Shown: positions 41,734-49,573 of the stretch, in pieces
Position numbering within the stretch: the stretch's first letter is position 1
Layout of the letters: each line of letters begins with the position of its first letter
DNA from: MGIIa-L3 sp038150305
GTDB lineage: Archaea > Thermoplasmatota > Poseidoniia > Poseidoniales > Poseidoniaceae
Assembly: GCA_038150305.1 (NCBI GenBank)
Contig: JAYOTG010000006.1
Span: 25,047 to 89,046 of the forward strand
DNA: 64,000 bases
Direction of reading: 5' to 3'
The notes under the pieces: generated by a model
What the model saw: the letters and a program-made list of their open reading frames with translations, nothing else
Database searches by the model: none
Told to the model about the DNA's origin: nothing
Translations under genes and position numbers: made by a program

Positions 41734-42897
41734 ATGACCAACGACGAGCCACTCCTGTCGGTCACCTCTGCTCACCTCAACACCGGGCTTCGTGGCATCC
41801 CCGTCGGGACGTGCCGGACCTCCTTTGTGACCCCGACCGAGGGCGTGCATTACTGCGGTTATCCCATCGCAGAATTGGCTGCCATGGACGTGGAGGACGT
41901 CATTTATCTCCTGTTTCACAAGGAACTCCCCACCGCAGAACAATCCATTGCGTTCCGCGCCGACCTGTCGGCTCGTGGTGCGGTGCCCGAGGGCGTGGCC
42001 ACCGTCTACGCTGCTCTGCCACGTGAAGGCCACCCGATGGACTGGCTGAGCGTCGGGATGCACACGCTCGGGATGGCCGAGACCACTGGAGATTGGTTGG
42101 AGGACGCCCTCAACCTCGTGGCCCGCATGCCACGCGTGATGGGCCTGCTCTTCCGCTACCGAGAGGGTCGTAGCGAAGGCATCCCTGCGGACGACCTCAG
42201 TCTGGGTCTCGTCGATCGCTTCATCGCGACCTTGGACCCCGAGGGCGTTGATCGCTCAATCATGCGCGAAGTGCTCAACGCCTACCTCGTGCTTCACCTT
42301 GATCACGGCGGCGGCAACCTGTCCACCTTCACCGGCAAGGCCACCGCAAGCGGCAAGGCCACCCTGTACGCTTCGATGGCCAGCGCCATGAACAGCCTCT
42401 CAGGTCCACTCCACGGACGTGCGAATCAGTCGTGTTTGGAGTTCGTCCTTGGCATCGGAACGTCCGATCCCGCAGAGGTTGAATCCTTCATTCGCGGCGA
42501 GCTTGAGGCCAAGCGACCGGTGTTTGGATTCGGCCATGCCGTGCTCCGCGCCGAGGACCCGCGCGCCACGTACCAATTCGCGTTGGGTGAGCGGCTGTGC
42601 CCCGACGACGAGAACTTCGCGATCATCCGCACTCTGCGCGAGGTGGCGCCCCGCGTCTTGGCGGAGAACCCGAAAATCTCCAATCCCAACGCAAATGTCG
42701 ACATCGCAAGCGGGACCCTCCTTCACCACGTTGGCCTCCGAAACCCGGAGTACTACACGACCTTCTTCGGTTGGGCCCGTGTGGCCGGCATTGGTGCGCA
42801 AATCGTCGATGAACGCACCGTGATGCGTGACGGTAAGGGTGTGCCCATCTACCGTCCCAAGTACATCGCCGAGGAGCAATCGCTCCGTCACGTCTGA
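41734..42897 (+). CDS. Citrate synthase
   Basis: Joins oxaloacetate and acetyl-CoA in the TCA cycle. 387 residues, the short archaeal/Gram-positive type. Active-site histidines are in SGPLHGRANQS (about residue 227) and GFGHAVLRAEDPR (about 268), and the Asp is in NPNANVDIASG (about 321). RTSFVTPTEGVHYCGYPI is the typical N-terminal hairpin. A 2-methylcitrate synthase activity cannot be excluded. The 3' end overlaps the convergent phosphodiesterase gene by 10 nt. Confidence 0.93.
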   Translation: MTNDEPLLSVTSAHLNTGLRGIPVGTCRTSFVTPTEGVHYCGYPIAELAAMDVEDVIYLLFHKELPTAEQSIAFRADLSARGAVPEGVATVYAALPREGHPMDWLSVGMHTLGMAETTGDWLEDALNLVARMPRVMGLLFRYREGRSEGIPADDLSLGLVDRFIATLDPEGVDRSIMREVLNAYLVLHLDHGGGNLSTFTGKATASGKATLYASMASAMNSLSGPLHGRANQSCLEFVLGIGTSDPAEVESFIRGELEAKRPVFGFGHAVLRAEDPRATYQFALGERLCPDDENFAIIRTLREVAPRVLAENPKISNPNANVDIASGTLLHHVGLRNPEYYTTFFGWARVAGIGAQIVDERTVMRDGKGVPIYRPKYIAEEQSLRHV

Positions 42898-44051
42898 GAC
42901 GTGACGCGGTGCAACACGGGGCGAGGCGTCTTGCCTGCTCCGCGATGACCGACCATGCGAACGGCTTCCCATGGCATCGTGCTGCCGCTTTCGTCGACGT
43001 CGGCCATCAGGTCATCCACCTCGCGTTTCCATCCCCAGCGCTTGCGCCACGCCTCCAGGTGGCGTCCATGAGCGGCTTTGTCGAGTTCGTGCCAAGGGGC
43101 CACCTCGCGTTCGAGATCCCTGAGCATGCTTCTTGCCTCCTCGTCAGAGGCCACGCTTGGCATGCCGCCGTCCAGCGGTGCGGTGGCCAGCCGCTTCCAT
43201 CGCAGCCGTCCGTCAACGTGACGTACGCGTGGATCGGCGACGCTGTCCGAAACCAAACTCAGGCCGGCATCGATGAGGGCCGTCTCCATGCGGTACGGAG
43301 CGGGCCAGACGTATGCGGGAAAGCCTTCCAACGTCGCCTTAAGGCGCTCCCGAGCACGACCCGTCAAGCCGACGCTTCGTCCCAAGGGGAGGTGACGTCG
43401 TATGCTGTGCATGTAGTCGAGCGCACACGGCATCATCGGCGAACCGGCAGCACGGTGGCTCTTGACCAAGCGGGCGAAGGAATTGCGGATGAAGGACGGT
43501 GCGGCGACCGCACGCTGTGCAGCGCCGCTGCCGTACGGCGGAAGGTTCGGGGTCAAGCGTGACCAAGGACGGGACCACCCAGAGGTCTTGACGAGGTCGC
43601 GCATCCTCGGATGAAAGGCATACAGCACCGTGTTTTGCTCGGGGATGTCAGCTTCCTTGAGGGCCGCCGCCACGTGTTGCGTCAGGACGGACATGTGCGC
43701 AAGGTCCCGGCGGTCATCGTTCCACCACCCTCGGCCGATGTGTCTTGGGTGCGGGCGCTTGATTTCGATGACGCCGACTTTGGCCTGTTCTCGCCAGGCG
43801 GTTGAGATGACGGGGTCAGCGAGCATCTCGTCGAATGTCTCGGCGCCGAATTCGCGGAGTTCCTCCAAGGTCCACGCTTCCACGTAGGGGGGTCGTCCCT
43901 CCTTCTCGTGTTTGGGGATCATTGGTGTGCGATCATGGTGGAGCACGAGATGGCCGTCGAGGGTCATGCGGAGGTCGAATTCGATGCCGTCCGCATGGAC
44001 CATGGCTTCGCGAAGGGCGGCGAGTGAGTTTTCGGGCAACTCCCTCGCCAT
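42888..44051 (-). CDS. Glycerophosphodiester phosphodiesterase-like protein with displaced HRG motif
   Basis: A 387-residue protein of the GDPD TIM-barrel family, which cleaves glycerophosphodiesters to glycerol-3-phosphate and an alcohol. The N-terminus has PENSLAALREAM, then E24 and D26 in IEFDLRMTLDG, H39 in LVLHHD, and VIEIKRP. The usual N-terminal HRG is missing after the chosen ATG 44051 and reads GRG upstream of it; instead MVGHRGAGKTP occurs at residues about 367-377, near the C-terminus. Upstream frame beyond ATG 44051 overlaps the divergent PAP2 gene. The adjacent PAP2 gene suggests lipid metabolism. Confidence 0.75.
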   Translation of the reverse strand: MARELPENSLAALREAMVHADGIEFDLRMTLDGHLVLHHDRTPMIPKHEKEGRPPYVEAWTLEELREFGAETFDEMLADPVISTAWREQAKVGVIEIKRPHPRHIGRGWWNDDRRDLAHMSVLTQHVAAALKEADIPEQNTVLYAFHPRMRDLVKTSGWSRPWSRLTPNLPPYGSGAAQRAVAAPSFIRNSFARLVKSHRAAGSPMMPCALDYMHSIRRHLPLGRSVGLTGRARERLKATLEGFPAYVWPAPYRMETALIDAGLSLVSDSVADPRVRHVDGRLRWKRLATAPLDGGMPSVASDEEARSMLRDLEREVAPWHELDKAAHGRHLEAWRKRWGWKREVDDLMADVDESGSTMPWEAVRMVGHRGAGKTPRPVLHRVTSQT

Positions 44052-44164
44052 GCCATAGCCTCGCCCTCCTCCTTCATCAAGGCGAGGAATGCAGCCTCCG
44101 GAAAGAAGGGTCAGAACATCAACAACGTGGGAATGCTCAAGCGGGAACCGTTTGAGGCAGGCCC

Positions 44165-45601
44165 ATGAGCCCATGGACCATCATGATGGCTCTGGTGTTG
44201 CTGCTCACCCCAGTCATCTGTTGGGCCTTCACGCTCCATGCGCCGGACACCCGCACAAAGCTCAACCGAATTGGGACGTTGGTCCGTGAGCAGCGGTACT
44301 ACCTGCACGCCCTCGGCTACCTGCTGATCATCACGTGGAAAGGGTTCACGGACAATTTGAACGAGCCGGTCAAGGTCGTGACCGGACACTGGACGGGAAT
44401 GGTGCACGGCCTCGAAGGCAACATTGTGCTCTGGATTCAGGATGCTTTTGCGTCACCGACGTTGACGGCGGTGCTGAATTTCCATTACCTTTTCATCTAC
44501 CTCTTCCTCATTTACGTGACGACCGTCTTCTACGGCTACGTCGGGGAGCGGGATTTGACGGACAAGGTCACGATGAATTATCTGCTCATTTACGCCCTTG
44601 CGGTGCCCTATTACCTCTTCTTGAACGTCGAGGTCACCTCCTCGTGGATCCCTGGGATGGATGCTCTTCTCTACCACGATGGATTGTATTCAACATTCTA
44701 CATCGAAAACGATCCGTTGGACAACGCCGTACCCTCGCTGCACATCGCCATCCCCTTCGGCATCATTCTGCTGAACGTCCTCCACGTCCGCGACCAAGGC
44801 ATCCGAATGAAGGATTGGGTCCATCGGGGCTACCATCGTTTTGTGGTGTACAACACCATCGTCTTCGCGTTCACCATCCTGTACCTTGGCATCCACTGGA
44901 TCATCGACATTCCGCTTGGTATGCTCATCGGCGGCATGGGTGCGCTGTTCATCCACTACCTTCAGCCGCGTTTGCGCAACGACCACGGTGGCTGGTTCCG
45001 GGGCGTGGACCGTCAGAAGGTCATGCAGCACGTCCTCGTTGAGGGCACCGTGGTCCTGCTCATGGCGGCCGCTTTTGCCGGCGTCACCATGCACCAAGCC
45101 GACACCGTCGACGAGCGCGTTTCGTACCGTCTTGGTCCGGGAGATTCCACCCATGAAATCATCCAGCGCTTCGGCTACGGCGAAGAGGTCATCGTGACCG
45201 TCACGAACCTCGATGACGTGACGCCGGTGCACATGGCCTTGCGCATTGCGGAGTCATCAGAACCGGCCATGGAACGCGGTTACCTGAATTGGGACACACT
45301 TGCGGATGCAGGCTCAGGGGAGGTCATCACCCTCGAGCCTGGCGCGACCATCAACCTGACCGTGGACCAACCCAAGGTGTGGTGGATCCTTGTGTTCCAT
45401 GTGGACGAGGATGCTGCAAGCGAGACCGTGGAACTCCGGGTGTTGAACAATTACGGTTACGTTCCAATGTGGCAGGCCGTCCTGCTTTCCTTGCCATCGC
45501 TTTGGATGACCGGGTTTGTGCTGCATCGCATCGCACGGGCCCGCACCTCTGGGCGGCACTGGTTGGAATCGATTCCGTCCCACCGCTGGGAAGAGGCCTG
45601 A
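44165..45601 (+). CDS. PAP2-superfamily membrane phosphatase
   Basis: A 478-residue membrane protein. Helices fill residues about 1-290, with the phosphatase motifs AVPSLHIAIPF (about 195) and GIHWIIDIPLG (about 250) of the PAP2_3 / inositolphosphorylceramide synthase-like group. The region of about 300-478 is mainly outside and beta-rich (GEEVIVTVTNLDD), closed by a last helix near 440-460. It could act on phosphatidyl lipids or isoprenyl phosphates. Divergent from the GDPD-like gene, 113 bp apart. Confidence 0.82.
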   Translation: MSPWTIMMALVLLLTPVICWAFTLHAPDTRTKLNRIGTLVREQRYYLHALGYLLIITWKGFTDNLNEPVKVVTGHWTGMVHGLEGNIVLWIQDAFASPTLTAVLNFHYLFIYLFLIYVTTVFYGYVGERDLTDKVTMNYLLIYALAVPYYLFLNVEVTSSWIPGMDALLYHDGLYSTFYIENDPLDNAVPSLHIAIPFGIILLNVLHVRDQGIRMKDWVHRGYHRFVVYNTIVFAFTILYLGIHWIIDIPLGMLIGGMGALFIHYLQPRLRNDHGGWFRGVDRQKVMQHVLVEGTVVLLMAAAFAGVTMHQADTVDERVSYRLGPGDSTHEIIQRFGYGEEVIVTVTNLDDVTPVHMALRIAESSEPAMERGYLNWDTLADAGSGEVITLEPGATINLTVDQPKVWWILVFHVDEDAASETVELRVLNNYGYVPMWQAVLLSLPSLWMTGFVLHRIARARTSGRHWLESIPSHRWEEA

Positions 45602-45643
45602 CGCGGCCGCGCGCTTCTTGATGGAGGGCTGCCCCCTCGGTTC

Positions 45644-46450
45644 ATGTCGGGAGCCTCGGATCTGGTCCAGGTCCTCGACGATTGGGGCAAGAGCCCGATG
45701 GGGCAAAGCCTCGGGAAAGCACGAGATCACGTGCGAACCCGCCTGCCCGTTTTGCTCGGCTTGGGCCTCATTGGCTTCGTGGCGGCGTTTCCGTTCACAT
45801 CAGACGTGGTGCAGTGGCTCATCGCGGAAGAGCGCCTTCCCGACGGCGTGCGGATCATTGTCACCACGCCGGTTGAATTCCTCTTGCTCCAAGTCCGACT
45901 GGCCGCAGATGTTGGCTTAGGCCTCATCCTGCTCGTGCTGCTTTCCGACTTGTTTCGGGCGGCCGCGCGCGGAAGCACGCCTGCGATGAAGGATGCTGTG
46001 GAGGCGGTGCGTGGGAAGGTCAACCTAGGTGCGCTGGCGTTGTTCGTTCTCTCGGCTGTAGGTTTGGCTGTGGCGGGACTGTTGTATGCCTCGACGGGCT
46101 TGGTGCCTTTGTTGCTGGATTACCTGACCAACGACGCTCAATCCGTTGGTTTGAGCACGGATTGGCGCCTCATCGCCTACGTGGGTTTCCTCGTTCGTTT
46201 GCACCTGGCTTCGGCCGTGGGATTCCAAGCGCCCCTCGTGACCTTGGCCGTGTTGCGCGGCGGCCTTGTTGATCGTTCAACCCTCGTGGCCCACCGTCGT
46301 CACGTGTGGTTCGGTTGCGTGGTCATGGGCGCCTTCGTCTCGCCGCCCGACCCGCTGTCCCTGTTTCTGGTGGCCCTTCCGGTGGTGCTCCTCTTCGAGG
46401 TTGGACTCATCATCGACCGGCTGCTTGGCCGTGCTCCCGCAAGTGCCTGA
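45644..46450 (+). CDS. tatC: Sec-independent protein translocase TatC
   Basis: TatC recognises twin-arginine signal peptides and forms the export site with TatA. 268 residues with six hydrophobic segments. Family features: LRTRLP-type HVRTRL start of helix 1, TTPVEFLLLQV, SAVGFQAPLVTLAVLRGGLVD, the RRHVWFGCVVMGAF block and FVSPPDPLSLFLVALPVVLLFEVGL. No tatA is seen in the window. The stop lies inside the convergent PHP gene (41-bp overlap). Confidence 0.9.
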   Translation: MSGASDLVQVLDDWGKSPMGQSLGKARDHVRTRLPVLLGLGLIGFVAAFPFTSDVVQWLIAEERLPDGVRIIVTTPVEFLLLQVRLAADVGLGLILLVLLSDLFRAAARGSTPAMKDAVEAVRGKVNLGALALFVLSAVGLAVAGLLYASTGLVPLLLDYLTNDAQSVGLSTDWRLIAYVGFLVRLHLASAVGFQAPLVTLAVLRGGLVDRSTLVAHRRHVWFGCVVMGAFVSPPDPLSLFLVALPVVLLFEVGLIIDRLLGRAPASA

Positions 46451-47294
46451 CTGCTTGAGGCAGGTCCGCCATCGGGACCGGCCGATGTCCGGGGCGGGGA
46501 TGATGCTCCGGACCATGATGGTCTGAACCGGCCGTGACCGACAACCCACGTTCCACCGCAGCACGCCACACCTCGTCTCGGTAAGCGTCCGTGTGTCCTC
46601 CGTGGAAGGCCTCCACCGCTTCGATGCCCAACGATGAGAGCAGATCCAGCACCTCGGCGGTTGGCACGCCGTAGTACACGGGATGAGCCAAGGAGCAGAA
46701 GCCGCCCGCGGCGTGCACACGTGCACTGGCCTCCGCCAAGGTCGGTCGTGGGCGTTCCACGTTTGCGGGTGCGCCGTCGCCGATCCAGTCGTCGAAGGCT
46801 TGTTGGAAGGTCTCGACCACACCCATCTCGAGGAGTTCGGCCGCGAGGTGCGGCCGACCCACCGCGCCATCCGCGCGAGCGAGAACCTTAGCCTCGTCCA
46901 CGTGGATGCCAAAGGTTGCGAGCCGTTCGATCATCATCGACATGCGCGGCCCCCGGGCTTCGGTCAGGCCGGCGATCCACGAGCGAATCTCCCGCACTTC
47001 CGGAGCATCCATCGGTGTCGGGAAATACGCCAACAGGTGCCATGAGCCCTCCCTCGCCGCGTCAGCGGAGGGCGAGAGCGCCGGGACACACGTGAGTTCC
47101 ACGCCAGGAAGGAAGGCCATCTCGTGGAGGTTCGCTTGCTCGGCGGCGTCTTCCCATCCCGATGTGGTGTCGTGGTCGGTGAGGCTCCAAACGCGGACGC
47201 CCTCACGGGCCAGGCTCGCCGCAAGCGTGGCCACGTCGAGCGTGCCGTCGCTGTGGGTTGAATGCGAATGAAGGTCGACGTCTGAGCACCACAT
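46410..47294 (-). CDS. PHP-domain phosphoesterase
   Basis: A 294-residue metal-dependent phosphoesterase. PHP motifs: DLHSHSTHSDGT at the N-terminus, LTDHDTTSG, LPGVELTC, AHPVYYG and TAGSDHHG. These ligands bind two or three metals. Length and order match the nucleoside 3',5'-bisphosphate phosphatase (RNase AM/YciV-like) group. The C-terminal end overlaps tatC. Located downstream of the acidic membrane protein gene (9 nt), so co-transcribed with it. Confidence 0.88.
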   Translation of the reverse strand: MWCSDVDLHSHSTHSDGTLDVATLAASLAREGVRVWSLTDHDTTSGWEDAAEQANLHEMAFLPGVELTCVPALSPSADAAREGSWHLLAYFPTPMDAPEVREIRSWIAGLTEARGPRMSMMIERLATFGIHVDEAKVLARADGAVGRPHLAAELLEMGVVETFQQAFDDWIGDGAPANVERPRPTLAEASARVHAAGGFCSLAHPVYYGVPTAEVLDLLSSLGIEAVEAFHGGHTDAYRDEVWRAAVERGLSVTAGSDHHGPEHHPRPGHRPVPMADLPQAVRHLREHGQAAGR

Positions 47295-47303
47295 GATGCC
47301 ACC

Positions 47304-48176
47304 TCAGAACAGGTCGTCCAGGCTGTCCAGCAGGTCGCCCATCCCGTTGTCGGTCGGGCGTTGCGGAGCGTCCTCTGGCGGCGCATCAAAGAGGTCGTCC
47401 AACCCGTCGAGCAGGCCATCCAAATCCGCAGCAAGGTCGCTCGATGTCGTGCTGTCCTTGTCGAGGTCCGGCATCGTGGGTAACGGGATGGCCGCCGCAG
47501 GAGCAGGTGCGGAGGGCGCTGGCGAAGGTGCTGCTTCGGCGGGTTCCGGAAGCGGGAGGTCCAGCACCGGTGCGGGTTCGGTCACGGCCTCCGGTTCAGG
47601 AGCCGGGAGTTCCACCGTGCTTGGTGGAGGTGCTTCCAGCGGCTTGGCCTCGCGCACGATGGCGCGCTGCGGCATCTTCGCTGCGGCGACCACGCGGGCG
47701 GCTTCTTGGCCGGTTTCATCCGCATCGAGGTGCGCGATGGCCGCGGTCACGTCCCCTTCGGCCTCTGCCTCTGCCCCAAGGATGCTCTGGACGATGGCCT
47801 GCGTGGTGGCCGACGCACCGCCGGTTTGCGGTGCAGACCGGACGGTGATGCCCCCCGCTTCGAAGTCCTGCAACTGGTCGGAGATGGAACGCTGGTCAAG
47901 GGTCGGCACCGGGCGCGGCTGCGAGGCCCGATTTTGAATGATGAACAGGGCGACGATCACGACACCCACCGCAGTTTCCTGATGGTACCATCCCGTGGGC
48001 GCCCACCACGTGCCGTCGAAGCGGTCGAGTTGAGCGAGCACGAAGGGTTGGATTCGGAATTTCATCCCGGGATGTCCGGGCCAACGCCCGGCAAAGGCGT
48101 TGATGGTCATCAAGGCCCCGAGCAGCAGCGCTGCGATGCCCGACACGCGGGCAAGACCGGGACGTCTTGCTTCCAT
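47304..48176 (-). CDS. Acidic membrane protein with repeated C-terminal motif
   Basis: A 290-residue protein. Two hydrophobic helices lie at about 10-30 and 68-82; the rest is Ala/Pro/Glu-rich and probably disordered. The C-terminus contains DGLLDGLDDLFD and, at the very end, GDLLDSLDDLF, a near-repeat about 25 residues apart. This looks like a pair of short helical binding motifs. No family recognised. The gene follows folD by 43 nt on the same strand. Confidence 0.6.
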   Translation of the reverse strand: MEARRPGLARVSGIAALLLGALMTINAFAGRWPGHPGMKFRIQPFVLAQLDRFDGTWWAPTGWYHQETAVGVVIVALFIIQNRASQPRPVPTLDQRSISDQLQDFEAGGITVRSAPQTGGASATTQAIVQSILGAEAEAEGDVTAAIAHLDADETGQEAARVVAAAKMPQRAIVREAKPLEAPPPSTVELPAPEPEAVTEPAPVLDLPLPEPAEAAPSPAPSAPAPAAAIPLPTMPDLDKDSTTSSDLAADLDGLLDGLDDLFDAPPEDAPQRPTDNGMGDLLDSLDDLF

Positions 48177-48219
48177 CGGACCTGCGTCGGTCCTCTTGGG
48201 TCAAGAACCCGTTGGCGCC

Positions 48220-49095
48220 TCAATTGAGGCCTTCTGCGGCACGAACCGTGTTGGCCATGAGGGTCGCGATGGTCATTGGCCCAACGCCTCCGGGGACGGG
48301 AGAAAGCCACCCTGCAACGCCTGCCACGTCGGGATGAACGTCCCCGGCCAGGCGCCATCCGCGTTCTCTGGAGGGGTCGTCGACGCGGTTGATGCCGACG
48401 TCAACCACGGCCGCGCCTGGCTTCACCCAGTCGGCTTGGACCATGTCCGGACGTCCGACGGCGGCGACGATGATGTCGGCCTCATGGCACCGTTCTGCGA
48501 CGTCTTCACTGCGTGAGTGGACCACGGTGACGGTCGCGTCCGCGCCGCGGGCGGCGAGCAGCAGGGCCATCGGCATCCCGACGATCCGGCTCCGTCCCAA
48601 GACGACCGCTCGCTTGCCCTGAAGCGGAACGTTTGCCCACCGCAGCATCTCCATGACGCCGGAGGGCGTGCACGGCAGCAGCCCGTCGGTTCGGCCCTGC
48701 ACGAGCCGGCCAAGGTTGACGGGATGGAAGCCGTCGACGTCCTTGGCCGGGTCGATGCGATCGGTGATGGCGCCTTCATCGAGGTGCGATGGTAGCGGCG
48801 ATTGCACGAGGATACCGTGAACGGACGCATCGGCGTTGAGCTCGTCCACGATGGCCTCGAGGTCCTCCTGTGAGGTGGAGGCCGGTCGTTCAACGTGGGT
48901 GGACTTCAGTCCGAGACGCTCACAGGCCTTCACTTTGGAGCGCACGTAGACGTGCGACGCCGGGTCGTCGCCCACGATGACCACGGCGAGGTGAGGCTGA
49001 ACACCAGACGCCGTCAGGGCCGCAGCACGTTCGGCGGTCTTGGCGTCCAGAGCGGCGGCGCAGGCGCGTCCGTCCAAGCGCTGTGCTTCGGCCAC
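48220..49095 (-). CDS. folD: Methylenetetrahydrofolate dehydrogenase / methenyl-THF cyclohydrolase
   Basis: FolD converts 5,10-methylene-THF to 10-formyl-THF in two steps. 291 residues, normal length. Motifs: VIVGDDPASHVYVRSKVKACE with the catalytic Lys, QSPLPSHLDEGAITDRIDPAKDVDGFH, and GRSRIVGMPMALLL of the NADP site, ending PGGVGPMTIATLM. GTG 49095 has GAGGTGG about 7 nt upstream and gives the expected N-terminus; upstream codons are rejected. Confidence 0.95.
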   Translation of the reverse strand: MAEAQRLDGRACAAALDAKTAERAAALTASGVQPHLAVVIVGDDPASHVYVRSKVKACERLGLKSTHVERPASTSQEDLEAIVDELNADASVHGILVQSPLPSHLDEGAITDRIDPAKDVDGFHPVNLGRLVQGRTDGLLPCTPSGVMEMLRWANVPLQGKRAVVLGRSRIVGMPMALLLAARGADATVTVVHSRSEDVAERCHEADIIVAAVGRPDMVQADWVKPGAAVVDVGINRVDDPSRERGWRLAGDVHPDVAGVAGWLSPVPGGVGPMTIATLMANTVRAAEGLN

Positions 49096-49120
49096 GTGTG
49101 CGCCACCTCGGTGTGTGCTT

Positions 49121-49567
49121 TCACGCTTCGGGCGCATCATGGCGCCATGACGCGTCAAAGATCATCGCGTCCTCCTTGAAGGACTTGAATTCCAAATGGT
49201 TGCCCGCAGGGTCGCGAATGAACATCGTCGCTTGCGCCCCCGGTTGGTCGGCATAGCGCAGGTAGGGGCCGACCACGAAGGTCTGGCCGGCCGCTTCCAA
49301 GCGGTCCCGCATCGCGTGCCACGCGTCCCATTCCAGCACGAGGCCAAAGTGCATGGCCGGGACGGCCTTGCCGTCGACCGTGTTGGTCGACAGCGCCGGC
49401 ATCTCGGCCACACGATGTGCGACGATTTGGTGGCCGTGGAGGTTGAACACGCACGACTCCGGTTTGCTGCGCCCCACGTCGCAGCCGAGCACGCCAGTGT
49501 AGAAGGCCCGAGCGGCCTCGAGGTCGTCCACTGGGAAGGCGAGATGGAAGGGCCGAAGCGTCAGCAG
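49121..49567 (-). CDS. VOC superfamily (glyoxalase/dioxygenase-like) protein
   Basis: A protein of about 148 residues with the VOC paired beta-alpha-beta pattern: RPFHLAFPVDDLEAARAFY at the start, VFNLHGHQIVAHR, VPAMHFGLVLEWDAWHAM, and MFIRDPAGNHLEFKSFKE. Two of the metal-ligand type His/Glu positions (HLAF, MHFG, LEFK) are present. The nearest ATG/GTG (49531) would cut the first strand with its His; the conserved part reaches a CTG or ACG just after the pheS stop, with GAGGTG close by. Substrate unknown. Confidence 0.75.
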   Translation of the reverse strand: MLTLRPFHLAFPVDDLEAARAFYTGVLGCDVGRSKPESCVFNLHGHQIVAHRVAEMPALSTNTVDGKAVPAMHFGLVLEWDAWHAMRDRLEAAGQTFVVGPYLRYADQPGAQATMFIRDPAGNHLEFKSFKEDAMIFDASWRHDAPEA

Positions 49568-49573
49568 ACCACC

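Noticed and set aside
42426..42972. Minus-strand frames over citrate synthase
   Set aside because: Active-site motifs of citrate synthase on the plus strand settle the coding strand.
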